Shown: positions 7,192-17,388 of the stretch, piece by piece | How the letters are laid out: each line of letters starts with the position of its first letter | How positions within the stretch are numbered: position 1 is the stretch's first letter | Source: Rugamonas rivuli | GTDB lineage: Bacteria; Pseudomonadota; Gammaproteobacteria; Burkholderiales; Burkholderiaceae_D | Direction: 5' to 3' | DNA length: 64,000 nt | NCBI RefSeq assembly: GCF_009380165.1 | Contig: NZ_WHUF01000001.1 | Location: 372,001 to 436,000, forward strand | Notes under the pieces: generated by a model | What the model was told of the DNA's origin: nothing | Databases searched by the model: none | What the model saw: only the letters and a program-made list of their open reading frames with translations | Translations under genes and position numbers: made by a program

Positions 7192-8832
7192 ATGAAAATC
7201 CCTCAATTGAATACCGGTGTCCGCGTGATGGCATCGTTCGCCGCACTGTTGTTTTTAATGGCGTGCATGTCGGCGGTGGCGCTGTGGCGCCTGCAAACGG
7301 CCAACGACACCGCCTCCAACCTGGTCAGCGAGAAGCTGGCCAAGCAGCAGCTGACCTCGGAGCTGCTGGGCATGACTGAGCTGAACGGCCTGCGCGCCAC
7401 CTCGATCGCCCGCAGCGACAGCCTGGAAGTGGCCGACATCTTCCAGGCCCAGCTGACCGCCGGCGATAAGCTGGCCACGGCCATGGAAGCGAAGCTGGCG
7501 GCGATGCCGGCGCAGGGCGCGGAAACGGAGCTGCTGCGCGCGGTGGCCGCCAGGAAGGGCGTCTACATGGCTTTGCGCGCCGAACTGTTCAAACTGAAGG
7601 ACAGCGGCCGCACCCAGGAAGTGAGCGATCTGCTGGACACCAAGATGGCGGCGGTGTTCCAGGCCTACACCGGCGCGCTGGGCAAGCTGCTGGCTTACCA
7701 GACGCAGCAGGCCAAGCAACTGGCCGAGCAGTCCGCCAGCCAGTTCCAGGGCAGCCGCGCGCTGCTGGCGGGCTTCGGCCTGGCGACGCTGGTTGTTGGC
7801 GCGGCACTGGCGCTGGCGCTGACCCGCAGCATCGTGCGTCCGTTGACGCGGGCGGTGGCGCTGGCCGAACAGGTGGCGGCGGGCGAGCTGCATGGCGCGA
7901 TCCGCCATGGCCGCAGCGATGAGATCGGCCAGCTGTTCGATGCGCTCAGCCACATGACGGCGCGTCTGGCCGATACCGTGGGCCGCGTGCGCGATGGCGC
8001 GGTGGCGATCGATGCCGCTTCGCGCGAGATCGCCAACGGCAATATGGATTTGTCGCGCCGCACGGAGCATCAGGCCGGTGCGTTGGAGGAGACGGCTTCT
8101 GCGATGGTGGAGCTGACTTCTGCCGTCAAGCAGAACAGTGGCAATGCACGCCAGGCCAACCGTCTGGCCGAATCGGCATCGGCGGTGGCGGGCAAGGGCG
8201 GCAAGGTGGTGTCGGAGGTGGTGCAGACCATGGCCAGCATCAACGACTATGCGCACAAGATCGTCGACATCACCAGCGTGATCGACAGCATCGCTTTCCA
8301 GACGAATATTCTGGCGCTGAATGCGGCGGTCGAAGCGGCGCGGGCTGGCGAGCAGGGGCGCGGCTTTGCGGTGGTGGCATCCGAGGTGCGCAACCTGGCG
8401 CAGCGCTCGGCCAGCGCGGCCAAGGAGATCAAGCAGTTGATCAACGAATCGGCAGAGCGCATCGCCAGCGGCAGCGAGCTGGCGCAGGCGGCCGGCGCGA
8501 CGATGGAGGAGATCGTCCTGAGCGTGGAGAAGGTGACGGGCATCATGTCGGCCATCAGCGCCGCCAGCGCCGAGCAGGAACACGGCATCGAGCAGGTCAA
8601 CGCCGCCATCGGCGATATGGACGATGTCACGCAGCAGAACGCTGCGTTGGTGGAGGAAGCTGCTGCTGCTGCCGATGCGATGCAGGACCAGGCGCGCGAA
8701 CTGGCGCAGCTGGTGGGCTCGTTCAAGATCGAAGGCGACAAGCACAGCGTGCACCAGTTCCCGGTGGCCGCACCGCGCACGGCCTTGCCGGCGCCGACGT
8801 CGGATGCAGGCAGCTTGCGCCGCGCAGCATGA
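7192..8832 (+). CDS. Methyl-accepting chemotaxis protein
   Basis: 546 residues. TM1 is at about 10-30 and is followed by a periplasmic helical bundle (4HB-type, about 35-188). TM2 is at about 190-215, then a HAMP domain and a long signalling domain whose hairpin tip [19 protein letters not shown] lies near 380-400. It relays ligand signals to CheA/CheW at the inner membrane. No C-terminal CheR-binding pentapeptide is seen (it ends LRRAA). The ATG at 7192 fits the first membrane segment; more upstream in-frame codons are AT-rich and non-coding in appearance. No che genes lie nearby, so it probably feeds a remote chemotaxis array. Confidence 0.95.
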   Translation: MKIPQLNTGVRVMASFAALLFLMACMSAVALWRLQTANDTASNLVSEKLAKQQLTSELLGMTELNGLRATSIARSDSLEVADIFQAQLTAGDKLATAMEAKLAAMPAQGAETELLRAVAARKGVYMALRAELFKLKDSGRTQEVSDLLDTKMAAVFQAYTGALGKLLAYQTQQAKQLAEQSASQFQGSRALLAGFGLATLVVGAALALALTRSIVRPLTRAVALAEQVAAGELHGAIRHGRSDEIGQLFDALSHMTARLADTVGRVRDGAVAIDAASREIANGNMDLSRRTEHQAGALEETASAMVELTSAVKQNSGNARQANRLAESASAVAGKGGKVVSEVVQTMASINDYAHKIVDITSVIDSIAFQTNILALNAAVEAARAGEQGRGFAVVASEVRNLAQRSASAAKEIKQLINESAERIASGSELAQAAGATMEEIVLSVEKVTGIMSAISAASAEQEHGIEQVNAAIGDMDDVTQQNAALVEEAAAAADAMQDQARELAQLVGSFKIEGDKHSVHQFPVAAPRTALPAPTSDAGSLRRAA

Positions 8833-8886
8833 TGATTGGGGTGCGCGGCATGTAGAATGAATGCCCGACCATTCCGCACCCACGCC

Positions 8887-9753
8887 ATGAGCCACTGCCG
8901 CCGCATCCTGATTCCGATACCGCTGCACGATTTCGATCCGACCGAGGTGGCGCTGAGCTGGCGCATTCTGCGCGATGCCGGCCACCACATCGAGTTCGCC
9001 ACCGTCGACGGCACGCGCGGCCATGCCGACCCGTTGATGCTCAGCGGCGAGGGCCTGGATCCGTGGGGCTGGCTGCCCGGCCTGCGCAAGCTGCGCCTGT
9101 TCGGCCTGATGCTGCGCGCCGACCATCACGGCCGCCAAGCCTACGCCGCGCTGGAGCAGGATCCAGCCTTCCTGCAACCGCGCCGCTTTGAAGACCTGAA
9201 CGCCGCGCAGTACGACGCCTTGCTGCTGCCGGGCGGTCACGCCAAGGGCATGCGTCCCTATCTGGAAGACCAGGTCCTGCAAGCCGTGGTGGCGGATTTT
9301 TTCGACAGCGGCAAGCCGGTGGCGGCGGTGTGCCACGGCGTTCTGCTGGCCGCCCGTTCAATCTCGCCGCGCACACAGCGTTCGGTGCTGTACGGCCGCA
9401 AGACCACGGCGCTGACGTGGAAGCTGGAACGCAGCGCCTGGGATTTGACGCGCTTCCTGGCGCGCTTCTGGGATCCGGGCTACTACCGCACCTATGGCGA
9501 AAGCAAAGGCGAACCCGCAGGCTATTGGAGCGTGGAGCAGGAGGTCAAGCGCGCGCTGGCCTCGCCTGAAGACTTTATCGACGTACCGGCCGGCACGCCG
9601 GATTATTTCCGCAAGACGGGCGGCCTGGTGCGCGACCGTGCGGGCGACGATCGCGCCGCTTGGGTGGTGCAGGATGGGAACTACCTGTCGGCGCGCTGGC
9701 CGGGCGATGTGCACACCTTCGCGCGCCGCTACGCCGCCATGCTGGCTGCGTAG
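8887..9753 (+). CDS. DJ-1/PfpI family (type 1 glutamine amidotransferase-like) protein
   Basis: 288 residues. The nucleophile elbow AVCHG puts the reactive cysteine at 149 with His150, and the preceding ALLLPGGH loop is also typical of the class I amidotransferase fold. Members are peptidases, glyoxalases/chaperones or amidases, so activity cannot be predicted. It is longer than simple PfpI proteins, with about 100 extra C-terminal residues (SKGEPAGYWSVEQEV and onwards). An in-frame ATG at 8857 is possible, but TAGAAT at 8853-8858 looks like a -10 box, which favours the ATG at 8887. It is a single gene between a chemoreceptor and a convergent TonB receptor. Confidence 0.85.
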   Translation: MSHCRRILIPIPLHDFDPTEVALSWRILRDAGHHIEFATVDGTRGHADPLMLSGEGLDPWGWLPGLRKLRLFGLMLRADHHGRQAYAALEQDPAFLQPRRFEDLNAAQYDALLLPGGHAKGMRPYLEDQVLQAVVADFFDSGKPVAAVCHGVLLAARSISPRTQRSVLYGRKTTALTWKLERSAWDLTRFLARFWDPGYYRTYGESKGEPAGYWSVEQEVKRALASPEDFIDVPAGTPDYFRKTGGLVRDRAGDDRAAWVVQDGNYLSARWPGDVHTFARRYAAMLAA

Positions 9754-9771
9754 CGAAGCACAGGAAACCGC

Positions 9772-11889
9772 TTACATCTTGTACGAAGCTTGCAGCGACA
9801 GGGCGCGTGGCGCCATCGGCAGGTCATGCGGCAGGCTCAGGCCCGGCGCCGGACTTGGCTCGCGCACGTCGGCATTGAAGGCGTTGCGCAGCGCCAGGGC
9901 GAAGTTCCACTGGTTACGGCCGTTGCGGGTCGCCAGCGTGAAGTCGATGGTGGTGTAGTCGGCAATCACCGGACGGGCATCGCCGAACGCACGCTGGCGG
10001 CCGGCCACCCAATTTAATTGCGAACCAGCCTGATAGCCGCTGGCGAAAGCCCAGTCCGCGCGGCCGAATGCATGATGACGCGGCGCGTAACCGGCATCCG
10101 TATGCGTGGTCTGGTCGGTCGAGCGCTGCCAGGCGTAGTTGCCGGACAGGCGCAGGTCGCGTGTCACCGTCCAGTTCGATTCGAGCTCGACGCCGCGGCC
10201 TTTCTGGTCGCCGGTGTTGGCATAGGTGGCGCCGGTGCCAGGGATGATGTTGGCCACGGTGCGGATGATGTTCTTCATATCGTAGCGATAGAAGGTCAGG
10301 TTGACGGTGGCGTCGGTGCGGGCCTGCCAGGCGAACGACAGTTCGGTGGTGGCGTTGCGTTCCGGCTTCAGGTTCGGATTGCCGAGCGCGACCGGGTTGC
10401 TGATGCCGTAGCTTTCCAGGAAGGCCGGGGCGCGGAAGGCGCGGCCGTACAGCAGCTTGGCGGTCAGGTCGAAGCTGGCGTCCCACACCAGCGCCAGGCG
10501 CGGATTGGTGGTGCCGCCGAAGTCCGAGTAATGGTCGTGGCGCACGCCGGCCGTCAGGTTCCAGTCCTTGGCGACATTCCACTCGTCCTGCAGATACAGG
10601 TAGTCGACCTTGCGCCGCTGCGGCAGCATGAAGGGCGAGGTGCCTATCGTGTCGATCACCGCAGGCAGCGGGATCGGCGTGCCGTTGGGCGCGTAGTTGA
10701 AGTTGCGGTGTTCGGTTGTACGGTACAGCTCGATGTCGTCGTGGCCGGCGCCGATGCGCACGTGATGATTGTTGAAGCCGCTGTAGTCGGCAAAGCCGGA
10801 CAAGCGGTAGATCCGCTCGAAGGTCTCCGGCGCGCCCAGCATGCCGTTCGGGAAGGTGCCGGTCGGGAAGGTCAGGCCGGGCGGCAGCAACTGATACATG
10901 GTGCTGACTTCCTGCGAGTACTGTTGGCTGCTGAGGCTGGCACCCAGGCCCCAGTCGCGCGTGAACTGCGGATCGGCCCAGGCCAGGCTGCCGGTGATGC
11001 GTTCGCCGCGCTGACGGCCCACCGGGTCCAGCGCCGAGGCGATGCCGGCGCCGGTGCCCATGTCGTAGCGCTTCTTGTAGCCGAAGCGGCCGCGCCACTG
11101 GCCGTAGATCAGGTCGAGGTTGGCGTCGATCGCCTTGAGCTGGTTGTTGAGCGAGCCGGGCGCCAGGCTGGCGTGGGTCTTGAACAGCGTGTCGTTGCGG
11201 GTCTGGGCATCGGCGTCGACGATGGCGTCGGTGCCGTCGGTCTTGCCGAGGCGGACATAGGCTGCCACTTCGACCGGGCCGATCTTGCCGCCGTGCTGCA
11301 CCCAGCCGTCGTAGCTGCCGAAGGAGCCGGCGCGGGCGCCGAACTCGCTGCCCTGGGCTTCGCCCGGGCCCTTGGTGATGATGTTGATGACACCGGAGAA
11401 TGCGTCGGAACCGTACAGCGCGGAGCCGGGACCACGGATGATCTCGATGCGGGCGATGTGCTCGACCGGATAGCCGCCCCAGATATTGCCCTTGTTGCCG
11501 ACGTAGGCGGTGGTGATGGGGACGCCGTTTTGCAGCATCAGGATTTGCGGCGTGTAGGCGCTGACGATGCCGCGCACCACGTACAGCGGCGAGTAGCTGT
11601 TCGGCGTGCGGTTGACGTGCACGCCGGGGACGCTTTCCAGCACTTGATCGAGGTCGGTGGCGCCCATGGCGGCGATGTCGGCCGCGGTGATGACGGAGGC
11701 CACGGCCGGGGCGCGGCGCAGCGCTTGCAGATTGCCGGTGGCGATGCTGACGCTGTCGCTGGTGCCGTAGACCAGCGCCAGTTCGTCTTCTTCAGTCACG
11801 GGATCGGCATGGGCCATGCCGTGGACTGCAACCAGCGGTAGGGTGAGTGCCGCGGTCAGGTACAGCCGGTGGGCGCTCAACGCTTTCAA
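9772..11889 (-). CDS. TonB-dependent outer-membrane receptor
   Basis: 705 residues. The signal peptide is about 1-28 (cleavage near AHA-DP). A plug domain follows (about 60-170: SVITAADIAAMGATDLDQVL, VRGI, EIIRGPGSALYGSDAFSGVINI) and then a 22-strand-type barrel (LLYGRAFRAPAFLE, NPNLKPERN) ending in SYKM. It imports a chelate, vitamin or other scarce ligand using TonB energy. Translation starts at TTG 11889, which has AGGAG eight bases upstream. It is the last gene of a minus-strand set with two periplasmic binding proteins and a large sensor kinase, so its ligand is probably what that system senses. The ligand is unknown. Confidence 0.93.
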   Translation of the reverse strand: MKALSAHRLYLTAALTLPLVAVHGMAHADPVTEEDELALVYGTSDSVSIATGNLQALRRAPAVASVITAADIAAMGATDLDQVLESVPGVHVNRTPNSYSPLYVVRGIVSAYTPQILMLQNGVPITTAYVGNKGNIWGGYPVEHIARIEIIRGPGSALYGSDAFSGVINIITKGPGEAQGSEFGARAGSFGSYDGWVQHGGKIGPVEVAAYVRLGKTDGTDAIVDADAQTRNDTLFKTHASLAPGSLNNQLKAIDANLDLIYGQWRGRFGYKKRYDMGTGAGIASALDPVGRQRGERITGSLAWADPQFTRDWGLGASLSSQQYSQEVSTMYQLLPPGLTFPTGTFPNGMLGAPETFERIYRLSGFADYSGFNNHHVRIGAGHDDIELYRTTEHRNFNYAPNGTPIPLPAVIDTIGTSPFMLPQRRKVDYLYLQDEWNVAKDWNLTAGVRHDHYSDFGGTTNPRLALVWDASFDLTAKLLYGRAFRAPAFLESYGISNPVALGNPNLKPERNATTELSFAWQARTDATVNLTFYRYDMKNIIRTVANIIPGTGATYANTGDQKGRGVELESNWTVTRDLRLSGNYAWQRSTDQTTHTDAGYAPRHHAFGRADWAFASGYQAGSQLNWVAGRQRAFGDARPVIADYTTIDFTLATRNGRNQWNFALALRNAFNADVREPSPAPGLSLPHDLPMAPRALSLQASYKM

Positions 11890-11951
11890 AATGCTATCTC
11901 CTGTTACGTTTTTTTGATTCTAGCCTGCCGGTTATTGCTTATGTGTAAAAA

Positions 11952-14900
11952 TCAACAAATTCGCGCGGCGACTGTTGTAGGCGTGTCGATATGGCGACGC
12001 ACCAGTTCGGCGAATTGATCCGCCGGCACGGCCGGGCTCAGGTAGAAGCCTTGCAGCAGATCGCATTCGCGGGCCTTGAGGAATTGCAGCTGGGCCTCGG
12101 TCTCCACGCCCTCGGCCACCACCTCCAGGCGCAGGCTGTGGGCCAGCGCGATGATGGCGCTGATGATGGCGGCATCGTCGGCGTCCTGCGGCACGTCGCG
12201 CACGAAGGAGCGGTCGATCTTGATGATGTCGACCGGGAAGCGCTTCAGGTAGGACAGCGAGGAGTAGCCGGTGCCGAAGTCGTCGATCGACAGGCGCACG
12301 CCCAGCGAGTGCAGGCGGTGCAGCGCGGCCAGCGTGTCCTGGGCGTTTTCCATCAGCGTGCTTTCGGTGATCTCCAGCTCCAGCAGGTGCGGCGCCAGGC
12401 CGGTGTCGGCCAGCACGGCTTCGACCGAGGCGGTGAAATCCTTTTGCAGCAGCTGGCGCACCGACAGGTTGACCGCCACCCGCATCGGCGGCAGGCCGGC
12501 GCAGATGAACTGCTGCAGCTGGGCGCAGGCGGTGCGCAGCACCCAGTCGCCCAGCGGATTGATCAGGCCGGTTTCCTCGGCCAGCGGGATGAAGTCCACC
12601 GGCGCGATCATGCCGCGCGTCGGATGGCGCCAGCGCACCAGCGCCTCCATGCCGATGATCTTGCCGCTGGCCAGGCAGGCTTGCGGCTGGTAATACACTT
12701 CCAGCTGGTGCTGCTGTTCCATCGCGCGGCGCAGGTCGCTCTCAAGCCGCACGTGCTCGGAGATCGAATGCTCCATCGACGCTTCGTAGAACTGGAAGCC
12801 GGAGTTGGTGCGCTTGGCGCGGTACATGGCGCTGTCGGCGTGCTTGACCAGTGTGGCGACGTCGGCGCCGTCATGCGGATACATGGCGATGCCGACGCTG
12901 GCGGTGACGAAGATGTCGTGGCCGTCGATAGGGAAGGGCGCCGACAGCACGCGCACGATGTTATGGGCGGCGGTGGCGGCCGCGGCGGGGCTGTCGAGTT
13001 CGTTGAGGACGACGGTGAATTCGTCGCCGCCCAGGCGGGCCACGGCGTCGTCGGCGCGCACCGTGTGGCGCACGCGCTGGGCCACGGCTTGCAGCAGGCG
13101 GTCGCCGACGTCGTGGCCGAGGTTGTCGTTGACGTACTTGAAGCGGTCCAGGTCCATGAACAGCACGGCGACCTGCTGGCCGTTGCCGGCGTGACGGGCC
13201 TGCTCGATGCTGGCGGCCAGCAGCTCGAAGAACAGCGTGCGGTTGGGCAGGTTGGTCAGCACGTCGTTGTAGGCCAGGTGGCGGATGCGCTTCTCGGCGC
13301 GGTTGGCCTCGATGATGCGGCGCACCCGCTGCGACAGCACGGCGTAGTGGATCGGTTTCGGAATGTAGTCGCTGGCGCCGGCGGCGAAGGCGCGCTCGAC
13401 CGAGGAATTATCCTGCAGCGCGGTGATCATCAGCACCGGCACGGCGCCGGCGTTGGGCAGTTCCTGCATGCGGGCGCAGGCGGTGAAGCCGTCCATCACC
13501 GGCATCATCGCGTCCATCAGGATCACGTCGGGCTGGAAGCGGGCCAGCATGGCCAAGGCTTGCGCGCCGTCGGCTGCTTCCTCGACGCGGAAGCCGTCGC
13601 GCTGCAGCGTGTGGCGCAGCGTGCTGCGGGTGCTGCGGTCGTCGTCGACCACCAGCACTTGCGGGCGGTCGTCGCCGGTCTGCGGCGTGGCCGGGGCGGT
13701 GTCGCTGATCTCGGCTTGCAGGAAGGCGGCCAGCGCTTCGTAGTGGGCGCGCAGCGGCGCCAGCAGCGGTTCGATCTGCTCGGGCTGCTGTTCGGCGGCG
13801 AAGTGCTCGGCCTGCTGCGCCAGTTGGGCCAGCGTTTCGGCGCCGAAGTTGCCGGACGAGCCTTTGAGCGCGTGGGCGCGGGCGCGGGCGGTGTGCATGT
13901 CGCCGGACTGTACGGCATGCTCCAGTTCGTCGAGGCAGGCCGGGGTGTCTTCCAGATAGGGCGTGACGGCGTGCGGCAGCGTGTCGCCCAGTACTTCGCG
14001 CAGCTTGTCGAACACGGTCGGATCGACTGGGCAGGGGATGCCGGCGCTGCGCGGCGCGGCAGCGTAGGACTGGGCCGGCGCGGCCTGCGGGGCCGGCGTG
14101 CCGAGCGGGCCGCCGTGCGGCAGCCATTTCTCCAGCTTGTGGCGCAGCTCGACCAGCGTGATCGGCTTGGCCAGGTAATCGTCCATGCCGGCGGCCAGGC
14201 ATTTTTCGGCGTCGCCGACCTGGGTGTTGGCGGTCATCGCCACCAGAGGCGTGCGCCGGCCCATGGCCAGCTCTGCCAGGCGGATGTGGGCGGTGGCTTC
14301 GTAGCCATCCATCTCCGGCATGCTGCAGTCCATCAGGATCAGGTCGAAGCGCTCGCGCTGGGCGGCGCGCACGGCTTCGACGCCGTCGGCGGCGAATTCG
14401 CAGACGCAGCCGTTCATCGCCAGCATGCCGGCGGCCACCATCTGGTTGGTGCGGTTGTCCTCGGCCACCAGCACGCGGAACTGGCGCTCCGGCTCGGCGG
14501 CGGCCGGGCTCAAGGCCGGCGTCAGCGATGGCACCGGCAGCGGCGCGGCCGATGGCGTGGCGGTTGGCGGACGCATCGGCAACGGCGGGCCGGCCACTTG
14601 CTGCAGGGCCGGGCGGCACAGGATGGAGAAGGTGAAGGTGGTGCCACGGCCGACTTCGCTGTCGACGCCGATGCGGCCGCCGAGCAGTTCGACCAGCTGC
14701 TTGCAGATGGCCAGGCCGAGGCCGGTGCCGCCGTAGCGGCGCGTGGTGCTCGGGTCGGGCTGCACATAGGCTTCGAACAGGTGGCGGCGCACTTCCTCGT
14801 TCATGCCGATGCCGGTGTCGCGCACTTCGAAGCCGAGGCCGAAATCGGCGCCCGGCAGCAGCGTGACGGCGATCGCCACTTCGCCGCGGTCGGTGAACTT

Positions 14901-16100
14901 GATGGCGTTGCCGATCAGGTTGATGAGGATCTGGCGCAGGCGCAGCGAATCGCCGGCGATGCGGGCCGGCACGTCGGGCGCGATGGTCCAGTTCAGGGCC
15001 ACGCCTTTCTGCTGGGCCGGGCGGGCCACCAGTTCGGTCACTTCGGACAGCAGGGTGCCGAGGCAGAATTCGGTTTCCTCCAGCTTGAGCTTGCCCGCTT
15101 CCATCTTGGAGAAATCGAGGATGTTGTTGATCAGCGCGATCAGCGTGCGGGAGGAATTCCAGGCGACGTCGACGAACTCCTGCTGGCGCTGGGTGAGGCG
15201 GGTTTCCTTCAGCATGTCGAGCATGCCGACCACGCCGTTGAGCGGCGTGCGCACTTCGTGGCTGACGGTGGCGGCGAACTGCGCCTTCATCTGCGCCATG
15301 TTGACGGCGGCGTCGCGCGAGTCCTTCAGTTCGGCCTCGCGCTGCTCCAGCACGTTCATCATCTGGTTGAAGGCGTGGGCCATCTCGATCAGGTCGCGCG
15401 GGCCGGCCGGCGCGGCGCGCATGCCCGACTCGCCTGACTCTGCACGGCGCATCAGCGTCGACAGCGCGTTGAGCGGATTGATCATGTGGCGCGTCAGCAG
15501 GCGGCCCAGCACCAGCAGCACCACGGCGAAGGACAAGGTCAGCGCCAGGTTGCCCAGCAATAGAGACCAGGTCAGCTGCTTGAGCGTGCTCTTGGCGATC
15601 TGTACGTGGACGTAGCCGAGCAGCTGCTGCTGGTGTTCCTGCAGTTCGAACGGCGAGGCCTCGCTTTGGCCGCCGTAGACCGGCGCGGCGAACAGCCAGC
15701 CGTCGGCGGTTTCGCCGACCAGGCCGGCATGCGCGGGCACCGCCTTGGACAGATTGGCTTCGTCCAGCCTCGCGCCGTCCACCACCTTGGACAGCAGCAC
15801 CTTGCGCTTGGCGTCCATGATTTGCAGCGCCGCCACGTCGGGGAAGGACAGCGTGGAGTTGACCACGTCGCGGGCGTTCTCGGACGAGTGGAACAGCAGC
15901 GCCAGCGTGCTCTGGCGGGCCAGGTTGTCGGCGATGCGCTGGCCTTGTTCGATGAAATAGTCGCGCATGCGGGCATTGGCTTCCCACGAGTTCATCAGCG
16001 CGGAGAACACGGCCAGGCCGAGAATCGCGCCCGAGACGATGACGGTGAGCTGGCGCTGGAAACCGGTACGACGCAGGAAGTTACGGACTATGTTAATCAT
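11952..16100 (-). CDS. Giant hybrid sensor: HisKA-HATPase-REC-HPt-REC-GGDEF-EAL
   Basis: 1382 residues. Order: TM1 (about 18-36), periplasmic CHASE8-like sensor, TM2 (about 178-198), HAMP, HisKA with His281 (TVSHEVRTPL), HATPase ([11 protein letters not shown]), receiver 1 with Asp591 (LILMDCSMP), HPt with His743 (RAHALKGSSG), receiver 2 with Asp863 (VILMDAMMP), GGDEF at 1024-1028 and EAL at 1152-1154. All phosphorelay residues and an intact GGDEF are present; the EAL domain keeps EALVRW and DDFGTGYSS. A complete BarA-like phosphorelay thus appears fused to cyclic di-GMP synthesis and breakdown. Its ATG overlaps the stop of the upstream binding-protein gene (TGATG), so the two are translationally coupled, which suggests that the binding protein supplies the signal. 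Confidence 0.95.
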   Translation of the reverse strand: MINIVRNFLRRTGFQRQLTVIVSGAILGLAVFSALMNSWEANARMRDYFIEQGQRIADNLARQSTLALLFHSSENARDVVNSTLSFPDVAALQIMDAKRKVLLSKVVDGARLDEANLSKAVPAHAGLVGETADGWLFAAPVYGGQSEASPFELQEHQQQLLGYVHVQIAKSTLKQLTWSLLLGNLALTLSFAVVLLVLGRLLTRHMINPLNALSTLMRRAESGESGMRAAPAGPRDLIEMAHAFNQMMNVLEQREAELKDSRDAAVNMAQMKAQFAATVSHEVRTPLNGVVGMLDMLKETRLTQRQQEFVDVAWNSSRTLIALINNILDFSKMEAGKLKLEETEFCLGTLLSEVTELVARPAQQKGVALNWTIAPDVPARIAGDSLRLRQILINLIGNAIKFTDRGEVAIAVTLLPGADFGLGFEVRDTGIGMNEEVRRHLFEAYVQPDPSTTRRYGGTGLGLAICKQLVELLGGRIGVDSEVGRGTTFTFSILCRPALQQVAGPPLPMRPPTATPSAAPLPVPSLTPALSPAAAEPERQFRVLVAEDNRTNQMVAAGMLAMNGCVCEFAADGVEAVRAAQRERFDLILMDCSMPEMDGYEATAHIRLAELAMGRRTPLVAMTANTQVGDAEKCLAAGMDDYLAKPITLVELRHKLEKWLPHGGPLGTPAPQAAPAQSYAAAPRSAGIPCPVDPTVFDKLREVLGDTLPHAVTPYLEDTPACLDELEHAVQSGDMHTARARAHALKGSSGNFGAETLAQLAQQAEHFAAEQQPEQIEPLLAPLRAHYEALAAFLQAEISDTAPATPQTGDDRPQVLVVDDDRSTRSTLRHTLQRDGFRVEEAADGAQALAMLARFQPDVILMDAMMPVMDGFTACARMQELPNAGAVPVLMITALQDNSSVERAFAAGASDYIPKPIHYAVLSQRVRRIIEANRAEKRIRHLAYNDVLTNLPNRTLFFELLAASIEQARHAGNGQQVAVLFMDLDRFKYVNDNLGHDVGDRLLQAVAQRVRHTVRADDAVARLGGDEFTVVLNELDSPAAAATAAHNIVRVLSAPFPIDGHDIFVTASVGIAMYPHDGADVATLVKHADSAMYRAKRTNSGFQFYEASMEHSISEHVRLESDLRRAMEQQHQLEVYYQPQACLASGKIIGMEALVRWRHPTRGMIAPVDFIPLAEETGLINPLGDWVLRTACAQLQQFICAGLPPMRVAVNLSVRQLLQKDFTASVEAVLADTGLAPHLLELEITESTLMENAQDTLAALHRLHSLGVRLSIDDFGTGYSSLSYLKRFPVDIIKIDRSFVRDVPQDADDAAIISAIIALAHSLRLEVVAEGVETEAQLQFLKARECDLLQGFYLSPAVPADQFAELVRRHIDTPTTVAARIC

Positions 16101-17269
16101 CAGGGCTGCGGATAGACGAAATCGAAACTGCGCTGTTGCAATGCGCCCAGGTTGAGACCGATGTGACTGGCCGTGCGGAGATTGATGGCGGTCTGCAGCT
16201 CGCGCAGCGGCACCAGCGCGCGGCGGCGCACATCGCCGGCGATCACGCCCAGCGCCGAGGCGGCCAGGGTGCGGCCCAGCTCGACGTTATCCGGCACCAT
16301 GGCGAACAGCGCGCCTTTCTTCACGTGCAGCACGTTGCTGGAGAACAGAGGCACGCCGCTGTTCCACGATTCGCGCAGCACCAGCGGCAGGATGGTGCTT
16401 TCCTCGACGGTGGTGCTGTCGTGCGGCAGCCAGACGGCGTCGTGGCGGTTGTCGGCGGCAGCGATCAGCTGCGGATACAGCTGGGCGGCGCGGGCCAGGT
16501 CGCCGGCCACGTGGGCTTGCAGCTCCAGTCCCTGGGCCTTGGCGGCCTCGCGCGCCAGCTTGACCAGCCATTCGGATTTCTGCGGGTTGTAGACCACGAT
16601 CACGCGCTTGAGTTCCGGCAGCAGCGCGCGCAGGCGCGAGAACAGCATGGCCGGATCGGGCGTCATGCTGATGCCCATCACGTTCTCGGCGTCGGACAGC
16701 AGCAGCACGCCGCCGGCCAGTACGGCGATCTCGCGGTCCAGCCCGGCGGTGGCGTTCAAGCCCTGGCGGCCCAGCGCGATCACCACCTTGGTGCCGTTGC
16801 GCTTGAGCGTGGCGTTCAGCTCGGCGGTATCGACCTTGGGATCGACCGGGTAGCTGCGGACCTTGAGCTTGGTGCGCTCTTCGATGCCCTGGATCATGGC
16901 GATGAAGGCGGAGCGGAACGGTTCCTCGACGTTGGGGTAGACCACGGCGATGGTGCCCTTGCCGATGGAGGCCTGCAATTCGGGGCGGCGCAGCTGGTCT
17001 TCCAGCTGGGCCAGGGTGACGGGGCGCACGTCGGTGCGCAGCGGCGCCGGCAGCGGCATAGTCGGGGACAACTGAAGCGGTGCTTGCGGCGCCGAGACCA
17101 GCGGCGCGGCCGGTTCGATCAGCATGCCGCCATGGGCGGCGCCGGCGCTGACCAGCGCTATGCTGGACGGAATCACGCCGCCCCCGGCCTGGGCGGCACC
17201 GGCGACGCTCGCCAGCAGCAGGGCGGCAGCGCGTCTCCAGCGCCGTGGATTGAATATTGTGTTTTTCAT
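16100..17269 (-). CDS. Periplasmic substrate-binding protein (ABC_sub_bind type), sensor-linked
   Basis: 389 residues with a signal peptide (about 1-28, ends AGAAQAGG). A Pro/Ala-rich linker to about 90 precedes the binding-protein fold (GTIAVVYPNVEEPFRSAF, VVIALGRQGLNAT, VIVVYNPQKSEW, WLPHDSTTVEE, VPLFSSN). It is a paralogue of the gene at 17389-18315, sharing GRQGL, VYNP, DSTTVEE and LHVKKG blocks. No ABC permease or ATPase gene is next to it; instead it is coupled by a 1-base overlap to a giant sensor kinase. The likely role is presenting a ligand to the kinase, rather than transport. The extra N-terminal linker is absent from the paralogue. Confidence 0.85.
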   Translation of the reverse strand: MKNTIFNPRRWRRAAALLLASVAGAAQAGGGVIPSSIALVSAGAAHGGMLIEPAAPLVSAPQAPLQLSPTMPLPAPLRTDVRPVTLAQLEDQLRRPELQASIGKGTIAVVYPNVEEPFRSAFIAMIQGIEERTKLKVRSYPVDPKVDTAELNATLKRNGTKVVIALGRQGLNATAGLDREIAVLAGGVLLLSDAENVMGISMTPDPAMLFSRLRALLPELKRVIVVYNPQKSEWLVKLAREAAKAQGLELQAHVAGDLARAAQLYPQLIAAADNRHDAVWLPHDSTTVEESTILPLVLRESWNSGVPLFSSNVLHVKKGALFAMVPDNVELGRTLAASALGVIAGDVRRRALVPLRELQTAINLRTASHIGLNLGALQQRSFDFVYPQP

Positions 17270-17388
17270 CAGACGATCTTTACTGCACTTCTACTGCGGC
17301 GCCAGGAATGGCGTTATTAAGATGCTTTCATAGTATAAGCTGAGACTTTGCAATTCGGAAATAAAATCGGCCAATGGCGAGCTCGTCC

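Noticed and set aside
11991..15437. Very long open frame on the plus strand opposite the giant sensor gene
   Set aside because: It is antisense to a gene with full domain content, its translation is Gln/His/Arg/Gly-rich without any domain, and such frames arise from GC-rich third positions.
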